64,000 nt of DNA, taken from positions 62,001 to 126,000 of the forward strand of contig NW_027476161.1 of the NCBI RefSeq assembly GCF_051020955.1, written 5' to 3'. This DNA comes from Megalopta genalis (lineage: Eukaryota > Arthropoda > Insecta > Hymenoptera > Halictidae). Below are positions 38,301 through 52,600 of the stretch, in pieces; position 1 is the first letter of the stretch, and each line of letters starts with the position of its first letter. The position numbers and the translations under genes are program-made. The notes beneath the pieces were generated by a model. The model ran no database searches, was not told the origin of the DNA, and saw nothing but the letters and a program-made list of their open reading frames with translations.

Positions 38301-41300
38301 TAGCTTCATATACTTGCGATATAAATGATATAGCTTCAAATGCAGGCGATACAAACGAGTTAGCTTCAAATCCAAGCGAAACACATGGTTTAGTTTCAAA
38401 TCAATGCGAAGTAGGAGGCTTAACCTCAAAGCCATGCGACACAAATGATTTAGCTTCAAATACTTGCGATATAACTGATATAGCATCAAATGCAGGCGAA
38501 ATAAGCGAGTTAGCCTCAAATCTGTGCGAAACACATGATTTAGCTTCAAATCCATGCGAACCACATGATTTAGTTTCAAATCAATGTGAAGTAGAAGGCT
38601 TAGCTTCAAATCCATGCGAAACACATGATTTAGTTTCAAATCAATGCGAAACAGAAGGCTTAGCTTCAAATCCATGCGAAACAAATGATTTAGTTTCACA
38701 TACTTGCGATATAAATGATATAGCTTCAAATGCTGGCGAAACAAACGAGTTAGCTTCAAATCCAAGCGAAGCACGTGATTTACCTTCAAATTAATGCGAA
38801 GTAGAAGGCTTATCCTCAAAGCCATGCGACACAAATGATTTAGCTTCAAATACTTGCGATACAATTGATATAGCTTCAAATGCATGCGAAACAAACGAGT
38901 TAGCTTCAAATCCAAGCGAAACACATGATTTAGTTCCAAATCAATGCGAAGTAAAAGGTTTAGCTTCAAATCCAAGCGAAACACATGATTTTCCTTCAAA
39001 TTAATGCGAAGTAGAAGGCTTATTCTCAAAGCCATGCGACACAAATGATTTAGCTTCAAATACTTCCGATACAATTGATATAGCTTCAAATGCATGCGAA
39101 ACAAACAAGTTAGCTTCAAATCCAAGCGAAACACATGATTTAGTTCCAAATCAATGCGAAGTAGAAGGCTTAGCTTCAAATCCAAGCGAAACACATGATT
39201 TACCTTCAAATTAATGCGAAGTAGAAGGCTTATCCTCAAAGCCATGCGACACAAATGATTCAGCTTCAAATACTTGCGATATAATTGATTTAGCTTCAAA
39301 TGCAAGCGAAACAAACGAGTTAGATTCAAATCCAAGCAAAACAGATGATTTAGTTTCAAATCAATGCGAAGGGGAAGGCTTAGCTTCAAATCCATGCGAC
39401 ACAAATGATTTAGCTTCAAATACTTGCGATAGAAGTGATATAGCTTCAATGCAGGCGAAACAAACGAGTTAGCTTCAAAGCCATGCAACACAAATGATTT
39501 AGCTTCATATACTTGCGATATAAATGATATAGCTTCAAATGCAGGCGAAACAAACGAGTTAGCTTCAAATCCAAGCGAAACACATGGTTTAGTTTCAAAT
39601 CAATGCGAAGTAGGAGGCTTATCCTCAAAGCCATGCGACGCAAATGATTTAGCTTCAAATACTTGCGATATAACTGATATAGCTTCAAATGCAGGCGAAA
39701 TAAACGAGTTAGCTTCAAATCTGTGCGAAACACATGATTTAGCTTCAAATCCATGCGAACCACATGATTTAGTTTCAAATCAATGTGAAGTAGAAGGCTT
39801 AGCTTCAAATCCATGCGAAACACATGATTTAGTTTCAAATCAATGCGAAGCAGAAGGCTTAGCTTCAAATCCATGCGAAACAAATGATTTATTTTCACAT
39901 ACTTGCGATATAAATGATATAGCTTCAAATGCAGGCGAAACAAACGAGTTAGCTTCAAATCCAAGCGAAGCACGTGATTTACCTTCAAATTAATGCGAAG
40001 TAGAAGGCTTATCCTCAAAGCCATGCGACGCAAATGATTTAGCTTCAAATACTTGCGATATAACTGATATAGCTTCAAATGCAGGCGAAATAAACGAGTT
40101 AGCTTCAAATCTGTGCGAAACACATGATTTAGCTTCAAATCCATGCGAACCACATGATTTAGTTTCAAATCAATGTGAAGTAGAAGGCTTAGCTTCAAAT
40201 CCATGCGAAACACATGATTTAGTTTCACATCAATGCGAAGCAGAAGGCTTAGCTTCAAATCCATGCGAAACAAATGATTTAGTTTCACATACTTGCGATA
40301 TAAATGATATAGCTTCAAATGCAGGCGAAACAAACGAGTTAGCATCAAATCCAAGCGAAGCACGTGATTTACCTTCAAATTAATGCGAAGTAGAAGGCTT
40401 ATCCTCAAAGCCATGCGACACTAATGATTTAGCTTCAAATACTTGCGATACAATTGATATAGCTTCAAATGCATGCGAAACAAACGAGTTAGCTTCAAAA
40501 CCAAGCGAAACACATGATTTAGTTCCAAATCAATGCGAAGTAGAAGGCTTAGCTTCAAATCCATGCGACAAAAATGATTTAGCTTCAAATACTTGCGATA
40601 GAAGTGATATAGCTTCAATGCAGGCGAAACAAACGAGTTAGCTTCAAAGCCATGCAACACTAATGATTTAGCTTCATATACTTGCGATATAAATGATATA
40701 GCTTCAAATGCAGGCGATACAAACGAGTTAGCTTCAAATCCAAGCGAAACACATGGTTTAGTTTCAAATCAATGCGAAGTAGGAGGCTTATCCTCAAAGC
40801 CATGCGACACAAATGATTTAGCTTCAAATACTTGCGATATAACTGATATAGCATCAAATGCAGGCGAAATAAACGAGTTAGCCTCAAATCTGTGCGAAAC
40901 ACATGATTTAGCTTCAAATCCATGCGAACCACATGATTTAGTTTCAAATCAATGTGAAGTAGAAGGCTTAGCTTCAAATCCATGCGAAACACATGATTTA
41001 GTTTCAAATCAATGCGAAGCAGAAGGCTTAGCTTCAAATCCATGCGAAACAAATGATTTAGTATCACATACTTGCGATATAAATGATATAGCTTCAAATG
41101 CAGGCGAAACAAACGAGTTAGCTTCAAATCCAAGCGAAGCACGTGATTTACCTTCAAATTAATGCGAAGTAGAAGGCTTATCCTCAAAGCCATGCGACAC
41201 TAATTATTTAGCTTCAAATACTTGCGATACAATTGATATAGCTTCAAATGCATGCGAAACAAACGAGTTAGCTTCAAAACCAAGCGAAACACATGATTTA

Positions 41301-43113
41301 GTTCCAAATCAATGCGAAGTAGAAGGCTTAGCTTCAAATCCATGCGACACAAATGATTCAGCTTCAAATACTTGCGATAGAAGTGATATAGCTTCAATGC
41401 AGGCGAAACAAACGAGTTAGCTTCAAAGCCATGCAACACTAATGATTTAGCTTCATATACTTGCGATATAAATGATATAGCTTCAAATGCAGGCGATACA
41501 AACGAGTTAGCTTCAAATCCAAGCGAAACACATGGTTTAGTTTCAAATCAATGCGAAGTAGGAGGCTTAACCTCAAAGCCATGCGACACAAATGATTTAG
41601 CTTCAAATACTTGCGATATAACTGATATAGCATCAAATGCAGGCGAAATAAGCGAGTTAGCCTCAAATCTGTGCGAAACACATGATTTAGCTTCAAATCC
41701 ATGCGAACCACATGATTTAGTTTCAAATCAATGTGAAGTAGAAGGCTTAGCTTCAAATCCATGCGAAACACATGATTTAGTTTCAAATCAATGCGAAACA
41801 GAAGGCTTAGCTTCAAATCCATGCGAAACAAATGATTTAGTATCACATACTTGCCATATAAATGATATAGCTTCAAATGCAGGCGAAACAAACGAGTTAG
41901 CTTCAAATCCAAGCGAAGCACGTGATTTACCTTCAAATTAATGCGAAGTAGAAGGCTTATCCTCAAAGCCATGCGACACAAATGATTTAGCTTCAAATAC
42001 TTGCGATACAATTGATATAGCTACAAATGCATGCGAAACAAACGAGTTAGCTTCAAATACAAGCGAAACACATGATTTAGTTCCAAATCAATGCGAAGTA
42101 GAAGGCTTAGCTTCAAATCCATGCGACACAAATGATGTAGCTTCAAATACTTGCGATAGAAGTGATATAGCTTCAATGCAGGCGAAACAAACGAGTTAGC
42201 TTCAAAGCCATGCAACACAAATGATTTAGCTTCATATACTTGCTATATAATTGATATAGCTTCAAATGCAGGCGAAACAAACGAGTTAGCTTCAAATCCA
42301 AGCGAAACACATGGTTTAGTTTCAAATCAATGCGAAGTAGGAGGCTTATCCTCAAAGCCATGCGACACAAATGATTTAGCTTCAAATACTTGCGATATAA
42401 CTGATATAGCTTCAAATGCAGGCGAAATAAACGAGTTAGCTTCAAATCTGTGCGAAACACATGATTTAGCTTCAAATCCATGCGAACCACATGATTTAGT
42501 TTCAAATCAATGTGAAGTAGAAGGCTTAGCTTCAAATCCATGCGAAACACATGATTTAGTTTCAAATCAATGCGAAGCAGAAGGCTTAGCTTCAAATCCA
42601 TGCGAAACAAATGATTTAGTTTCACATACTTGCGATATAAATGATATAGCTTCAAATGCAGGCGAAACAAACGAGTTAGCTTCAAATCCAAGCGAAGCAC
42701 GTGATTTACCTTCAAATTAATGCGAAGTAGAAGGCTTATCCTCAAAGCCATGCGACACAAATGATTTAGCTTCAAATACTTGCGATACAATTGATATAGC
42801 TTCAAATGCATGCGAAACAAACGAGTTAGCTTCAAATACAAGCGAAACACATGATTTAGTTCCAAATCAATGCGAAGTAGAAGGTTTAGCTTCAAATCCA
42901 AGCGAAACACATGATTTTCCTTCAAATTAATGCGAAGTAGAAGGCTTATTCTGAAAGCCATGCGACACAAATGATTTAGCTTCAAATACTTGCGATATAA
43001 TTGATATAGCATCAAATGCAGGCGAAACAAACGAGTTAGCTTCAAATCTGTGCGAAACACATGATTTAGCTTCAAATCCATGCGAAACACATGATTTAGC
43101 TTCAAATCAATCC
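30166..43113 (+). repeat. 6,474-bp tandem duplication (216 monomers, two units)
   Basis: Bases 30,166-36,662 match 36,640-43,136 at an offset of 6,474 bp. The units are 30,166-36,639 and 36,640-43,113, joined head to tail. Each contains six 29-bp monomers, so 216 x 30 minus 6 gives the observed length. Private variants are shared by both units, such as TTGCCATATAAATG at 35,391 and 41,865 and TTATTCTGAAAG at 36,474 and 42,948. The duplication is therefore younger than the 3,147-bp one it contains. Confidence 0.9.
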
Positions 43114-44402
43114 GAAGTAGAAGGCTTAGCTTCAAAGCCATGCGACACAAATGATTTAGTTTCAAATACTTGCGATATAACTGATATAGCTTCAAACGCA
43201 GGCGAAACAAACGCGTTAGCTTCAAATCCAAGGGACACAAATGATTTAGCTTCAAATCAATGCGAAGTTGAAGGCTTAGCTTTAAATCAATGCGAAACAA
43301 ATGGTTTGGCTTCAAATATTTGTGGTATAAATGATTTACCTTCATCTGCATGCGAAACAAACGAGTGAGCTTCAAATCCATGCGAAACACATGATTTAGT
43401 TCCAAATCAATGCGAAGTAGAAGGTTTAGCTTCAAATCCAAGCGAAACACATGATTTTCCTTCAAATTAATGCGAAGTAGAAGGCTTATTCTCAAAGCCA
43501 TGCGACACAAATGATTTAGCTTCAAATACTTGCGATATAATTGATATAGCATCAAATGCAGGCGAAATAAACGAGTTAGCCTCAAATCTGTGCGAAACAC
43601 ATGATTTAGCTTCAAATCCATGCGAACCACATGATTTAGTTTCAAATCAATGCGAAGCAGAAGGCTTAGCTTCAAATCCATGCGAAACAAATGATTTAGT
43701 TTCACATACTTGCGATATAAATGATATAGCTTCAAATGCAGGCGAAACAAACGAGTTAGCTTCAAATCCAAGCGAAACACATGATTTAGTTCCAAATCAA
43801 TGCGAAGTAGAAGGCTTAGCTTCAAATCCATGCGACACAAATGATGTAGCTTCAAATACTTGCGATAGAAGTGATATAGCTTCAATGCAGGCGAAACAAA
43901 CGAGTTAGCTTCAAAGCCATGCAACACAAATGATTTAGCTTCATATACTTGCTATATAATTGATATAGCTTCAAATGCAGGCGAAACAAACGAGTTAGCT
44001 TCAAATCCAAGCGAAACACATGGTTTAGTTTCAAATCAATGCGAAGTAGGAGGCTTATCCTCAAAGCCATGCGACACAAATGATTTAGCTTCAAATACTT
44101 GCGATATAACTGATATAGCTTCAAATGCAGGCGAAATAAACGAGTTAGCTTCAAATCTGTGCGAAACACATGATTTAGCTTCAAATCCAAGCGAACCACA
44201 TGATTTAGTTTCAAATCAATGTGAAGTAGAAGGCTTAGCTTCAAATCCATGCGAAACACATGATTTAGTTTCAAATCAATGCGAGGCAGAAGGCTTAGCT
44301 TCAAATCCATGCGAAACAAATGATTTAGTTTCACATACTTGCGATATAAATGATATAGCTTCAAATGCAGGCGAAACAAACGAGTTAGCTTCAAATCCAA
44401 GC
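43114..44402 (+). repeat. B-type array after the 6.5-kb duplication
   Basis: B-type monomers continue in a different order. A less homogenised stretch at about 43,190-43,370 contains TGTGGTATAAATG and GAACGCGTTAGC-like variants. No gene was seen. Confidence 0.85.
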
Positions 44403-47090
44403 GAAGCACGTGATTTCGCTTCAAATCAATGCGAAGGAGAAAGCTTTGCTTCAAATCAATGCGAATCAACTGATTTGGCTTCAAATACTTGAGAACATAA
44501 ACGATGTAGCTTTAAATGGAGGCGAAACAAACGAGTTAGCTTCAAATCCATGCAAAACACATGATTTAGCTTCAAATCAATACGAAGTAGAAGGCTTAGC
44601 TTCAAATCCAAGCGAAACACATGATTTAGCTTCAACTCAATTTGAGGTAGAAAGATGAGCTTCAAATGCATGCGAATCAAATGATTTAGCTTCAAATCAA
44701 TGCGAAGTAGAAGCCTTAGCTTCAAATCCACGCGACAAAAACGATTTCGCTTCAAATACTTGCGATATAATTGATATAGCTTCAAATGCAGGCGAAAGAA
44801 ACGAGTTAGTTCCAAATCCATGCGAAACACATGATCTAGCTTCAAATCCAAGCGAAACACATAGTATAGCTTCATATACTTGCGATATAAATGATATAGC
44901 TTCAAATGCAGGCAAAACAAACGAGTTAGCTTCAAATCCATGCGGAACACATGATTTAGCTTCAAATCAATGCGAAGTAGATGGCGTAGCTTTAAAACCA
45001 TGCGACACAAATGATTTAGTTTCAAATACTTGCGATATAATTGATAAAGCTTCAAATGCAGGCGAAACAAACGAGTTAGCTTCAAATCCAAGCGAAACAC
45101 ATGATTTAGTTTCAAATCAAGTCGAAGTAGAAGGCTTTGCTTCAAATCCATGCGAAACACATGATTTATATTCAAATAAATGCGAAGTAGAAGGCTTAGC
45201 TCCAAATCCATGCGGAACCAATGATTTAGATTCAAATACTTGCGATATAAATGATATAGCTTCAAATGCAAGGAGAAACAAACGAGTTAGCTTCAAATCC
45301 AAGCGATACACATGATTTAGTTTCAAATCAATGCGAAGTAGAAGGCTTAGCTTCAAATCGATGCGAAACAAATGATTTAGCTTCACATACTTGCGATATA
45401 AATGATATAGCTTCAAATGCAGGAGAAACAAACGAGTTAGCTTCAAATCTATGCGAAACACATGATTTTGCTACAAATCCAAGCGAAACACGTGGTTTAT
45501 CTTCATATTCTTGCGAAACAAATGGTTTAGATTCAAATACTTGTGATAAACATGATTTAGCTTCAAATGCAGGCGAAACAAACGAATTAGTTTCAAATCC
45601 ATGCGAAACACATAATTTAGCTGCAAATCAATGCGATGTGGAAGATTCTGCTTCAAATCCATGCGAAACACATGATTTAGTTTCAAATCAATGTGAAGTA
45701 GAACGCTTAGATTCAAATCCATGCGAAACACATGATTTAGCTTCACATACTTGCGATATAAATGATATAGCTTCAAATGCAAGGAGAAACAAACGAGTTA
45801 GCTTCAAATCCAAGCGATACACATGATTTAGTTTCAAATCAATGCGAAGTAGAAGGCTTAGCTTCAAATCGATGCGAAACAAATGATTTAGCTTCACATA
45901 CTTGCGATATAAATGATATAGCTTCAAATGCAGGAGAAACAAACGAGTTAGCTTCAAATCTATGCGAAACACATGATTTTGCTACAAATCCAAGCGAAAC
46001 ACATGGTTTAGCTTCATATTCTTGCGAAACAAATGGTTTAGATTCAAATACTTGTGATAAACATGATTTAGCTTCAAATGCAGGCGAAACAAACGAATTA
46101 GTTTCAAATCCATGCGAAACACATGATTTTGCTACAAATCCAAGCGAAACACGTGGTTTATCTTCATATTCTTGCGAAACAAATGGTTTAGCTTCATATA
46201 CTTGTGATAAACATGATTTAGCTTCAACCGCATGCGAAACAATCGCGTTAGCTTCATATGCAAGGGAAACAAACGATTTAGCTTCAAATCAATGCGAAGT
46301 TGAAGGCTTAGCATCAAATCAATGCGAAACAAACGAATTAGATTCAAATCCATGCGAAACGCATGATGTAGCTTCAAATCAATGCGAAGTAGAAGGCGTA
46401 GCTTCAAATCCACGCGACAAAAATGATATAGCTTCAAATACTTGCGATATAATTGATATAGCTTCAAATGCAGGCGAAAGAATCGAGTTAGTTCCAAATC
46501 CATGCGAAACACATGATTTAGCTTCAAATCAAAGCGAAACACATGATTTAGCTTCAAATAAACGCGATGTAGAAAGTTTGGCTTCATAAACCGTGCGAAA
46601 CAAATGATTTCGCTTCAAATACTTGCGATATAAATGATATAGCTCCAAATGCAGGCAACACAAACGAGTCAGCTTCAAATATATGCGAAACACATGATTT
46701 AGCTTCAAATTCATGCGACACACATGGCTTAGCTTCATATTCTTGCGAAACAAATGGTTTAGTTTCAGATACCTGTAATAAACATGATTTAGCTTCAACT
46801 GCATGCGAAACAAACGAGTTAGCATCAAATCCATGCGAAACGCATGTTGTAGCTTCAAATCCATGTGAAGTAGTAGGCTTAGCTTCAAATACATGAGAAG
46901 CAAATGATTTAGCTTCAAATAATTGCGATATAAGTGATATAGCACCAAAAGCAGGCGAAACAGAGGAGTAAGCATCATATCCATGCGAAACAAATGCTTT
47001 AGGTTCAGATACTTATGATATAAGTGATATAGCTTCAAATGCAGGAGAAACTATCGAGTTAGCTCCAAATGCATGCGAAACAAATGATTT
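44403..47090 (+). repeat. Divergent mixed block inside the B domain
   Basis: The monomers remain 30 bp in the same orientation, but the B markers (AATTAATGCG, CTTATCCTCAAAG) are absent and many monomers carry private substitutions (TTGAGAACATAAACGATG, GTAGAAAGATGAGC, GATGTGGAAGATTCTGC). The order of types resembles the A domain. I read it as an older, less homogenised segment. No gene was seen. Confidence 0.8.
45236..46257 (+). repeat. 511-bp tandem duplication, two diverged units
   Basis: Sequence from 45,236 matches that from 45,747 at an offset of 511 bp, which is 17 monomers plus one base. The extra base is in a 31-bp monomer (GCAAGGAGAAAC) that marks the start of both units. The copies differ at several sites (for example CGTGGTTTATC versus CATGGTTTAGC), so this duplication is older than the others listed. 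Confidence 0.78.
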
Positions 47091-49190
47091 AGCTACAAAT
47101 CAATGCGAAGTAGAAGGCTTAGCTTCAAATTCATGCGAAACATATGAGTTACCTTCAAATTAATGCGAAGTAGAAGGCTTATCCTCAAAGCCATGCGACA
47201 CAAATGATTCAGCTTCAAATACTTGCGATATAATTGATTTAGCTTCAAATGCAAGCGAAACAAACGAGTTAGATTCAAATCCAAGCAAAACACATGATTT
47301 AGTTCCAAATCAATGCGAAGTAGAAGGCTTAGCTTCAAATCCAAGCGACACAAATGATTTAGCTTCAAATACTTGCGATAGAAGTGATATAGCTTCAATG
47401 CAGGCGAAACAAACGAGTTAGCTTCAAAGCCATGCAACACAAATGATTTAGCTTCATATACTTGCGATATAAATGATATAGCTTCAAATGCAGGCGATAC
47501 AAACGAGTTAGCTTCAAATCCAAGCGAAACACATGGTTTAGTTTCAAATCAATGCGAAGTAGGAGGCTTATCCTCAAAGCCATGCGACACAAATGATTTA
47601 GCTTCAAATACTTGCCATAGAAGTGATGTAGCTTCAATGCAGGCGAAACAAACGAGTTATCTTCAAAGCCATGCAACACAAATGATTTAGCTTCATATAC
47701 TTGTGATATAAATGATATAGCTTCAAATGCAGGCGAAACAAACGAGTTAGCATCAAATCCAAGCGAAACACATGGTTTAGTTTCAAATCAATGCGAAGTA
47801 GGAGGCTTATCCTCAAAGCCATGCGACACAAATGATTTAGCTTCAAATACTTGCGATATAACTGATATAGCTTCAAATGCAGGCGAAATAAACGAGTTAG
47901 CTTCAAATCTATGCGAAACACATGATTTAGCTTCAAATCCATGCGAACCACATGATTTAGATTCAAATCAATGTGAAGTAGAAGGCTTAGCTTCAAATCC
48001 ATGCGAAACACACGATTTAGTTTCAAATCAATGCGAAGCAGAAGGCTTAGCTTCAAATCCATGCGAAACAAATGATTTAGTTTCACATACTTGCGATATA
48101 AATGATATAGCTTCAAATGCGGGCGAAACAAACGAGTTAGCTTCAAATCCAAGCGAAGCACGTGATTTACCTTCAAATTAATGCGAAGTAGAAGGCTTAT
48201 CCTCAAAGCCATGCGACACAAATGATTCAGCTTCATATACTTGCGATATAAATGATATAGCTTCAAATGCAGGCGAAACAGACGAGTTAGCTTCAAATCC
48301 CAGCGAAACACATGGTTTAGTTTCAAATCAATGCGAAGTAGAAGGCTTAGCTTCACATACATGAGAAACAAATGATTTAGTTTCAGATAATTGCGTTATA
48401 ATTGATAAAGCTTCAAATGCAGGCGAAACAAACGAGTTAGCTTCAAATCCAAGCGAAGCACGTGATTTACCTTCAAATTAATGCGAAGTAGAAGGCTTAT
48501 CCTCAAAGCAATGCGACACAAATGATTTAGCTTCAAATACTTTCGATACAATTGATATAGCTTCAAATGCATGCGAAACAAACGAGTTAGCTTCAAATCC
48601 AAGCGAAACACATGATTTAGTTCCAAATCAATGCGAAGTAGAAGGCTCAGCTTCAAATCCATGCGACACAAATGATTTAGCTTCAAATACTTGCGATAGA
48701 AGTGATATAGCTTCATTGCAGGCGAAACAAACGAGTTAGCTTCAAAGCCATGCAACACAAATGATTTAGCTTCATATACTTGCGATATAAATGATATAGC
48801 TTCAAATGCAGGCGAAACAAACGAGTTAGCTTCAAATCCAAGCGAAACACATGGTTTAGTTTCAAATCAATGCGAAGTAGGAGGCTTATCCTCAATGCCA
48901 TGCGACACAAATGATTTAGCTTCAAATACTTGCGATAGAAGTGATATAGCTTCAATGCAGGCGAAACAAACGAGTTAACTTCAAAGCCATGCAACACAAA
49001 TGATTTAGCTTCATATACTTGCGATATAAATGATATAGCTTCAAATGCAGGCGAAACAAACGAGTTAGCTTCAAATCCAAGCGAAACACATGGTTTAGTT
49101 TCAAATCAATGCGAAATAGAAGGCTTAGCTTCAAATCCCTGCGAAACAAATGATTTGGCTTCAAATACTTGCGATATAAATGATATAGCT
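47091..49190 (+). repeat. B-type array, right block
   Basis: B markers return (TTATCCTCAAAGCCATGCG, GCTTCAATGCAGG near 47,396, 47,635 and 48,953). Short-range shuffling of the same HOR pieces is evident. No gene was seen. Confidence 0.85.
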
Positions 49191-49601
49191 TCAACTGCAT
49201 GCGAAACAAACGAGTTAGTTTAAAATCGAAGAGAAACACACGATTTAGTTTGAAATCAATGCGAAGTAGAAGGCTTAGCTTCAAATCGATGCCATACGAA
49301 TGATTTAGCTTCAAATACCTGCGATAGAAGGGATATAGCTTCAAATGCAGGCGAAACAAACGAGTTAGCTTCAAGTATATGCGAAAGACATGATTTATCT
49401 TCAAATTCATGAGAAACTGATGATTTAGCTTCAAATCAATGCGAAGTAGAAGGCGTAGCTTCAAATACATGCGACACAAATGATTTAGCTTCAAATTCTT
49501 GAGATATAAGTGATATAGATTCAACTGCTGGCGAAACAAACGAGATAGCTTCAAATCCATGCGAATCAAATGATTTAGCTTCAATTACTTGTGATATATA
49601 T
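49191..49601 (+). repeat. B-to-A junction segment
   Basis: From TTCAACTGCATGCG onward the array is A-type and most similar to 19,420-19,750, sharing TTTAAAATCGAAGAG, GATAGAAGGGATATAGC and GAAACTGATGATTTAGC. It leads directly into the second D1 copy. Confidence 0.78.
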
Positions 49602-52600
49602 GATATAGATTCAAATGCAGGCGAAACAAACGAGTTTGGTTCAAATCCATGCGGAACACATGATATAACTTCAAATCAATGCGAAGTAAAAAGCTTAGCT
49701 TCAAATCAATGCGAAGCAATCGGTTAATCTTCAAATACTTGTGATATTCTCGATTTAACTACGACTGCATCCGAAACAAGCGAGTTAGTTTCAAATCCAT
49801 GCGAAACACATGATGTAGCTTCTAATCAATGCGAAGTAGAAAGCTTAGCTTCAAATACATGAGAAACAACTGTTTTAGCTTCAAATACTTGCGATATAAA
49901 TGATATAGTTTCATATGCAGGCGAAACAAACGAGGTAGCTTCAAATCCATGCGAAGCACATGATTTAGCTGCATATCAATGCGAAGTAGAAAGCTAGGCT
50001 CCAAAACCATGCGAATCAAATGATTTAGCTTCAAATACTTGTGATATACATGATATAGCTTCAAATGCAGGCGAAACAAACGAGTTTACTTCAAATCCAT
50101 GCGAAACAAACGAGTTAGCTTCAAATCCATGCTATACACATGATTTAGCTTCAAATCAATGCGAAGTAGAAGGCTTAGATTCAAATCCATGCGAAACAAA
50201 TGATTTAGTTTCAGATATTTGCGATATAAGTGATATAGCTTCTAATGCAGGAGAAACAAACGAGTTAGCTTCATATTCATGCGAAACACATGATTTAACT
50301 GCAAATCAATGCGATGTAGAAGGTTTAGCTTCAAATACGTGAGAAACAAATGATTTAGCATCAGATACTTGCGATATAAGTGACATAGCTCCAAATGCAG
50401 GAGAAACAAACGAGTTGGCTACAAATCCATGCGAAACACATGATTTAGCTGCAAATCAATGCGATGTAGAAGGTTTAGCTCAAAAGCCATGCGAAACACA
50501 TGACTTAGCTTCAAATCCATGCGATACACATGATTTAGCTTCAAATCAATGCGAAGTAGAAAGCTTAGCTTCAAATACATGAGAAACAAATGGTTTAGCT
50601 TCATATTCTTGCGAAACATGTGGTTCAGCTTCAGATACTTGTGAAAAACATGATTTAGCTTCAACTGCATGCGAATCAAACGAGTTAGCTTGAAATCCAT
50701 GCGAAACACATGATTTAGCTTCAAATCATTGCGAAGTAGACGGCTTAGCTTCATATCGATGCCAAACAAATGACTTAGCTTCAAATACTTGCGAATATAA
50801 GTGATACAGCTTCAAATGCATGCGAAACAAACGAGTTAGCATCAAATCCATGCGAAATACATGATTTAGCTAAAACTCAATGCGAAGTAGAAGGCGTAGA
50901 TTCAAATCCACGCGACAAAAATGATTTAGCTTCAAATACTTGCGATATAATTGATAAAGCTTCAAATGCAGGCGAAACAAACGAGTTAGCTTCAAATCCA
51001 AGCGAAAAACATGATTTACCTTCAAAATTAATGCAAAGTAGGAGGCTTATCTTCAAAGCCATGCGACACAAATGATTTAGCTTCAAATACTTTCGATATA
51101 ATTGATATAGCTTCAAATGCAGGCGAAACAAATGAGTTTGGTTCAAATCCATGCGAATCAAATGATTTAGCTTCAAATCAATGCGAAGTAGAAAGCTTAG
51201 CTTCAAATGAATGCGAAACAACTGATTTGGCTTCAAATACTTGCGAATATAAGTGATGTAGCTTCAAATGGAGGCGAAACAAACGAGTTAGCTTCAAATC
51301 CATGCGAAACTGATGATTTAGCTTCAAATCAATGCGAAGTAGAAGGCGTAGCTTCAAATACATGCGACACAAATGATTTAGCTTCAAATACTTGCGATAT
51401 AGTTGATAAAGCTTCAAATGCAGGCGAAACAAACGAGTTAGCATCAAATCCAAGCGAAACACATGATTTATTTTCAAATCAATACGAAGTAGATGGCTTA
51501 ACTTCAAATCCATGCGAAATAAATGATTTAGCTTCAAATACTTGCGACGTAAATGATATAGCTTCAAATGCAGGCGAAACATACCAGGTAGCTTCAATTC
51601 CATGCGAAACACATGATTTAGCTTAAAATTCATACGAAACAAATGATCTAGCTTCAAATACTTGCGATATAAACGATATACATTCAAATGCAGGCAAAAC
51701 AAACGAGTTAGCTTCAAATCCATGCGGAACACATGATTTAGCTTCAAATCCAAGCGAAACACATAGTTTAGCTTCATATACTTGCGAAACAAGTGGCTCA
51801 GCTTCAGATACTTGTGATAATCATGATTTAATTTCAACTGCATGCGAACCAATCGCGTTAGCTTCAAATCCAAGCGAAATACATGATGTAGTTTCAAATT
51901 AATGCGAAGTAGGAGGCTTAGCATCAAATCAATGCGAAAGAAATGATTTAGCTTCAAATACTTGCGAATGTAAGTGATATAGCTCCAAATGCAGGCGAAT
52001 CAAACGAGTTAGCCTCAAATCCATGAGCAACACATGATTCATCTTCAAATCAATGCGAAGTAGAAGGCTTAGCTTCAAAACCATGCGACATAAATGGTTT
52101 AGCTTCAAATATTTGTTATATACATGATTTAGCTGCAACTGCATGCGAAACAAACGAGTAAGATTCAACTACAAGCGAAAAAATGATTTAGTCATAAATC
52201 ACTGCGAAGTAGAAGGCTTGGCATCAAATCCAAGCGAAACACAAGATTTATGTTCAAATCAATGCGAAGCAGCAGGCTTAGCTTCAAATCCATGCGAAAC
52301 ACATGATTTAGCTTCATATCCATGAGAAACACATGGTTTAGCTTCATATTCTATGGAAACAGATGGTTTAGCTTCAGATACTTGTGAAAAACATGATTTA
52401 GCTTCAGCTGCATGCGAAACAATCGCGTTAGCTTCAAATGCAAGGGAAACGCATGATTTAGCTTCAAATCAATGCGAAGTAGAAGGCATAGCTTCAAATC
52501 CATGCGACACAAATGATTTAGCTTCGAATACTTGCGATATAATTGATACAGCTTCAAATGCAGGCGAAACAAAACAGTTAGCTTCAAATCCAAGCGAAAC

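Larger units (their letters stand above)
27244..44402 (+). repeat. B-type domain of the 30-bp array, main block
   Basis: This uses the same monomer core as the A domain with a different set of types. Markers are AATTAATGCGAAGTAGAAGG, CTTATCCTCAAAGCCATGCG, GAAGCACGTGATTTACC and GAACCACATGATTTAG. A 29-bp monomer with GCTTCAATGCAGG (one A lost) recurs at, for example, 29,823, 30,990, 31,774, 32,971, 34,141, 34,919, 35,698, 37,469 and 42,174. The TAA in AATTAATGCG is a stop in the plus-strand decapeptide frame and is fixed in nearly every HOR copy, which argues against plus-strand coding. No gene was seen. Confidence 0.95.

Noticed and set aside
42173..43927. 584-codon minus-strand ORF as a gene (also 7,110-8,690, 35,699-37,267 and 19,090-20,625)
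   Set aside because: It is purely periodic and ends wherever a one-base indel or a variant monomer falls. Other frames are open over the same bases, and the product is a degenerate LKLNHVFRMD-like decamer with no domain.
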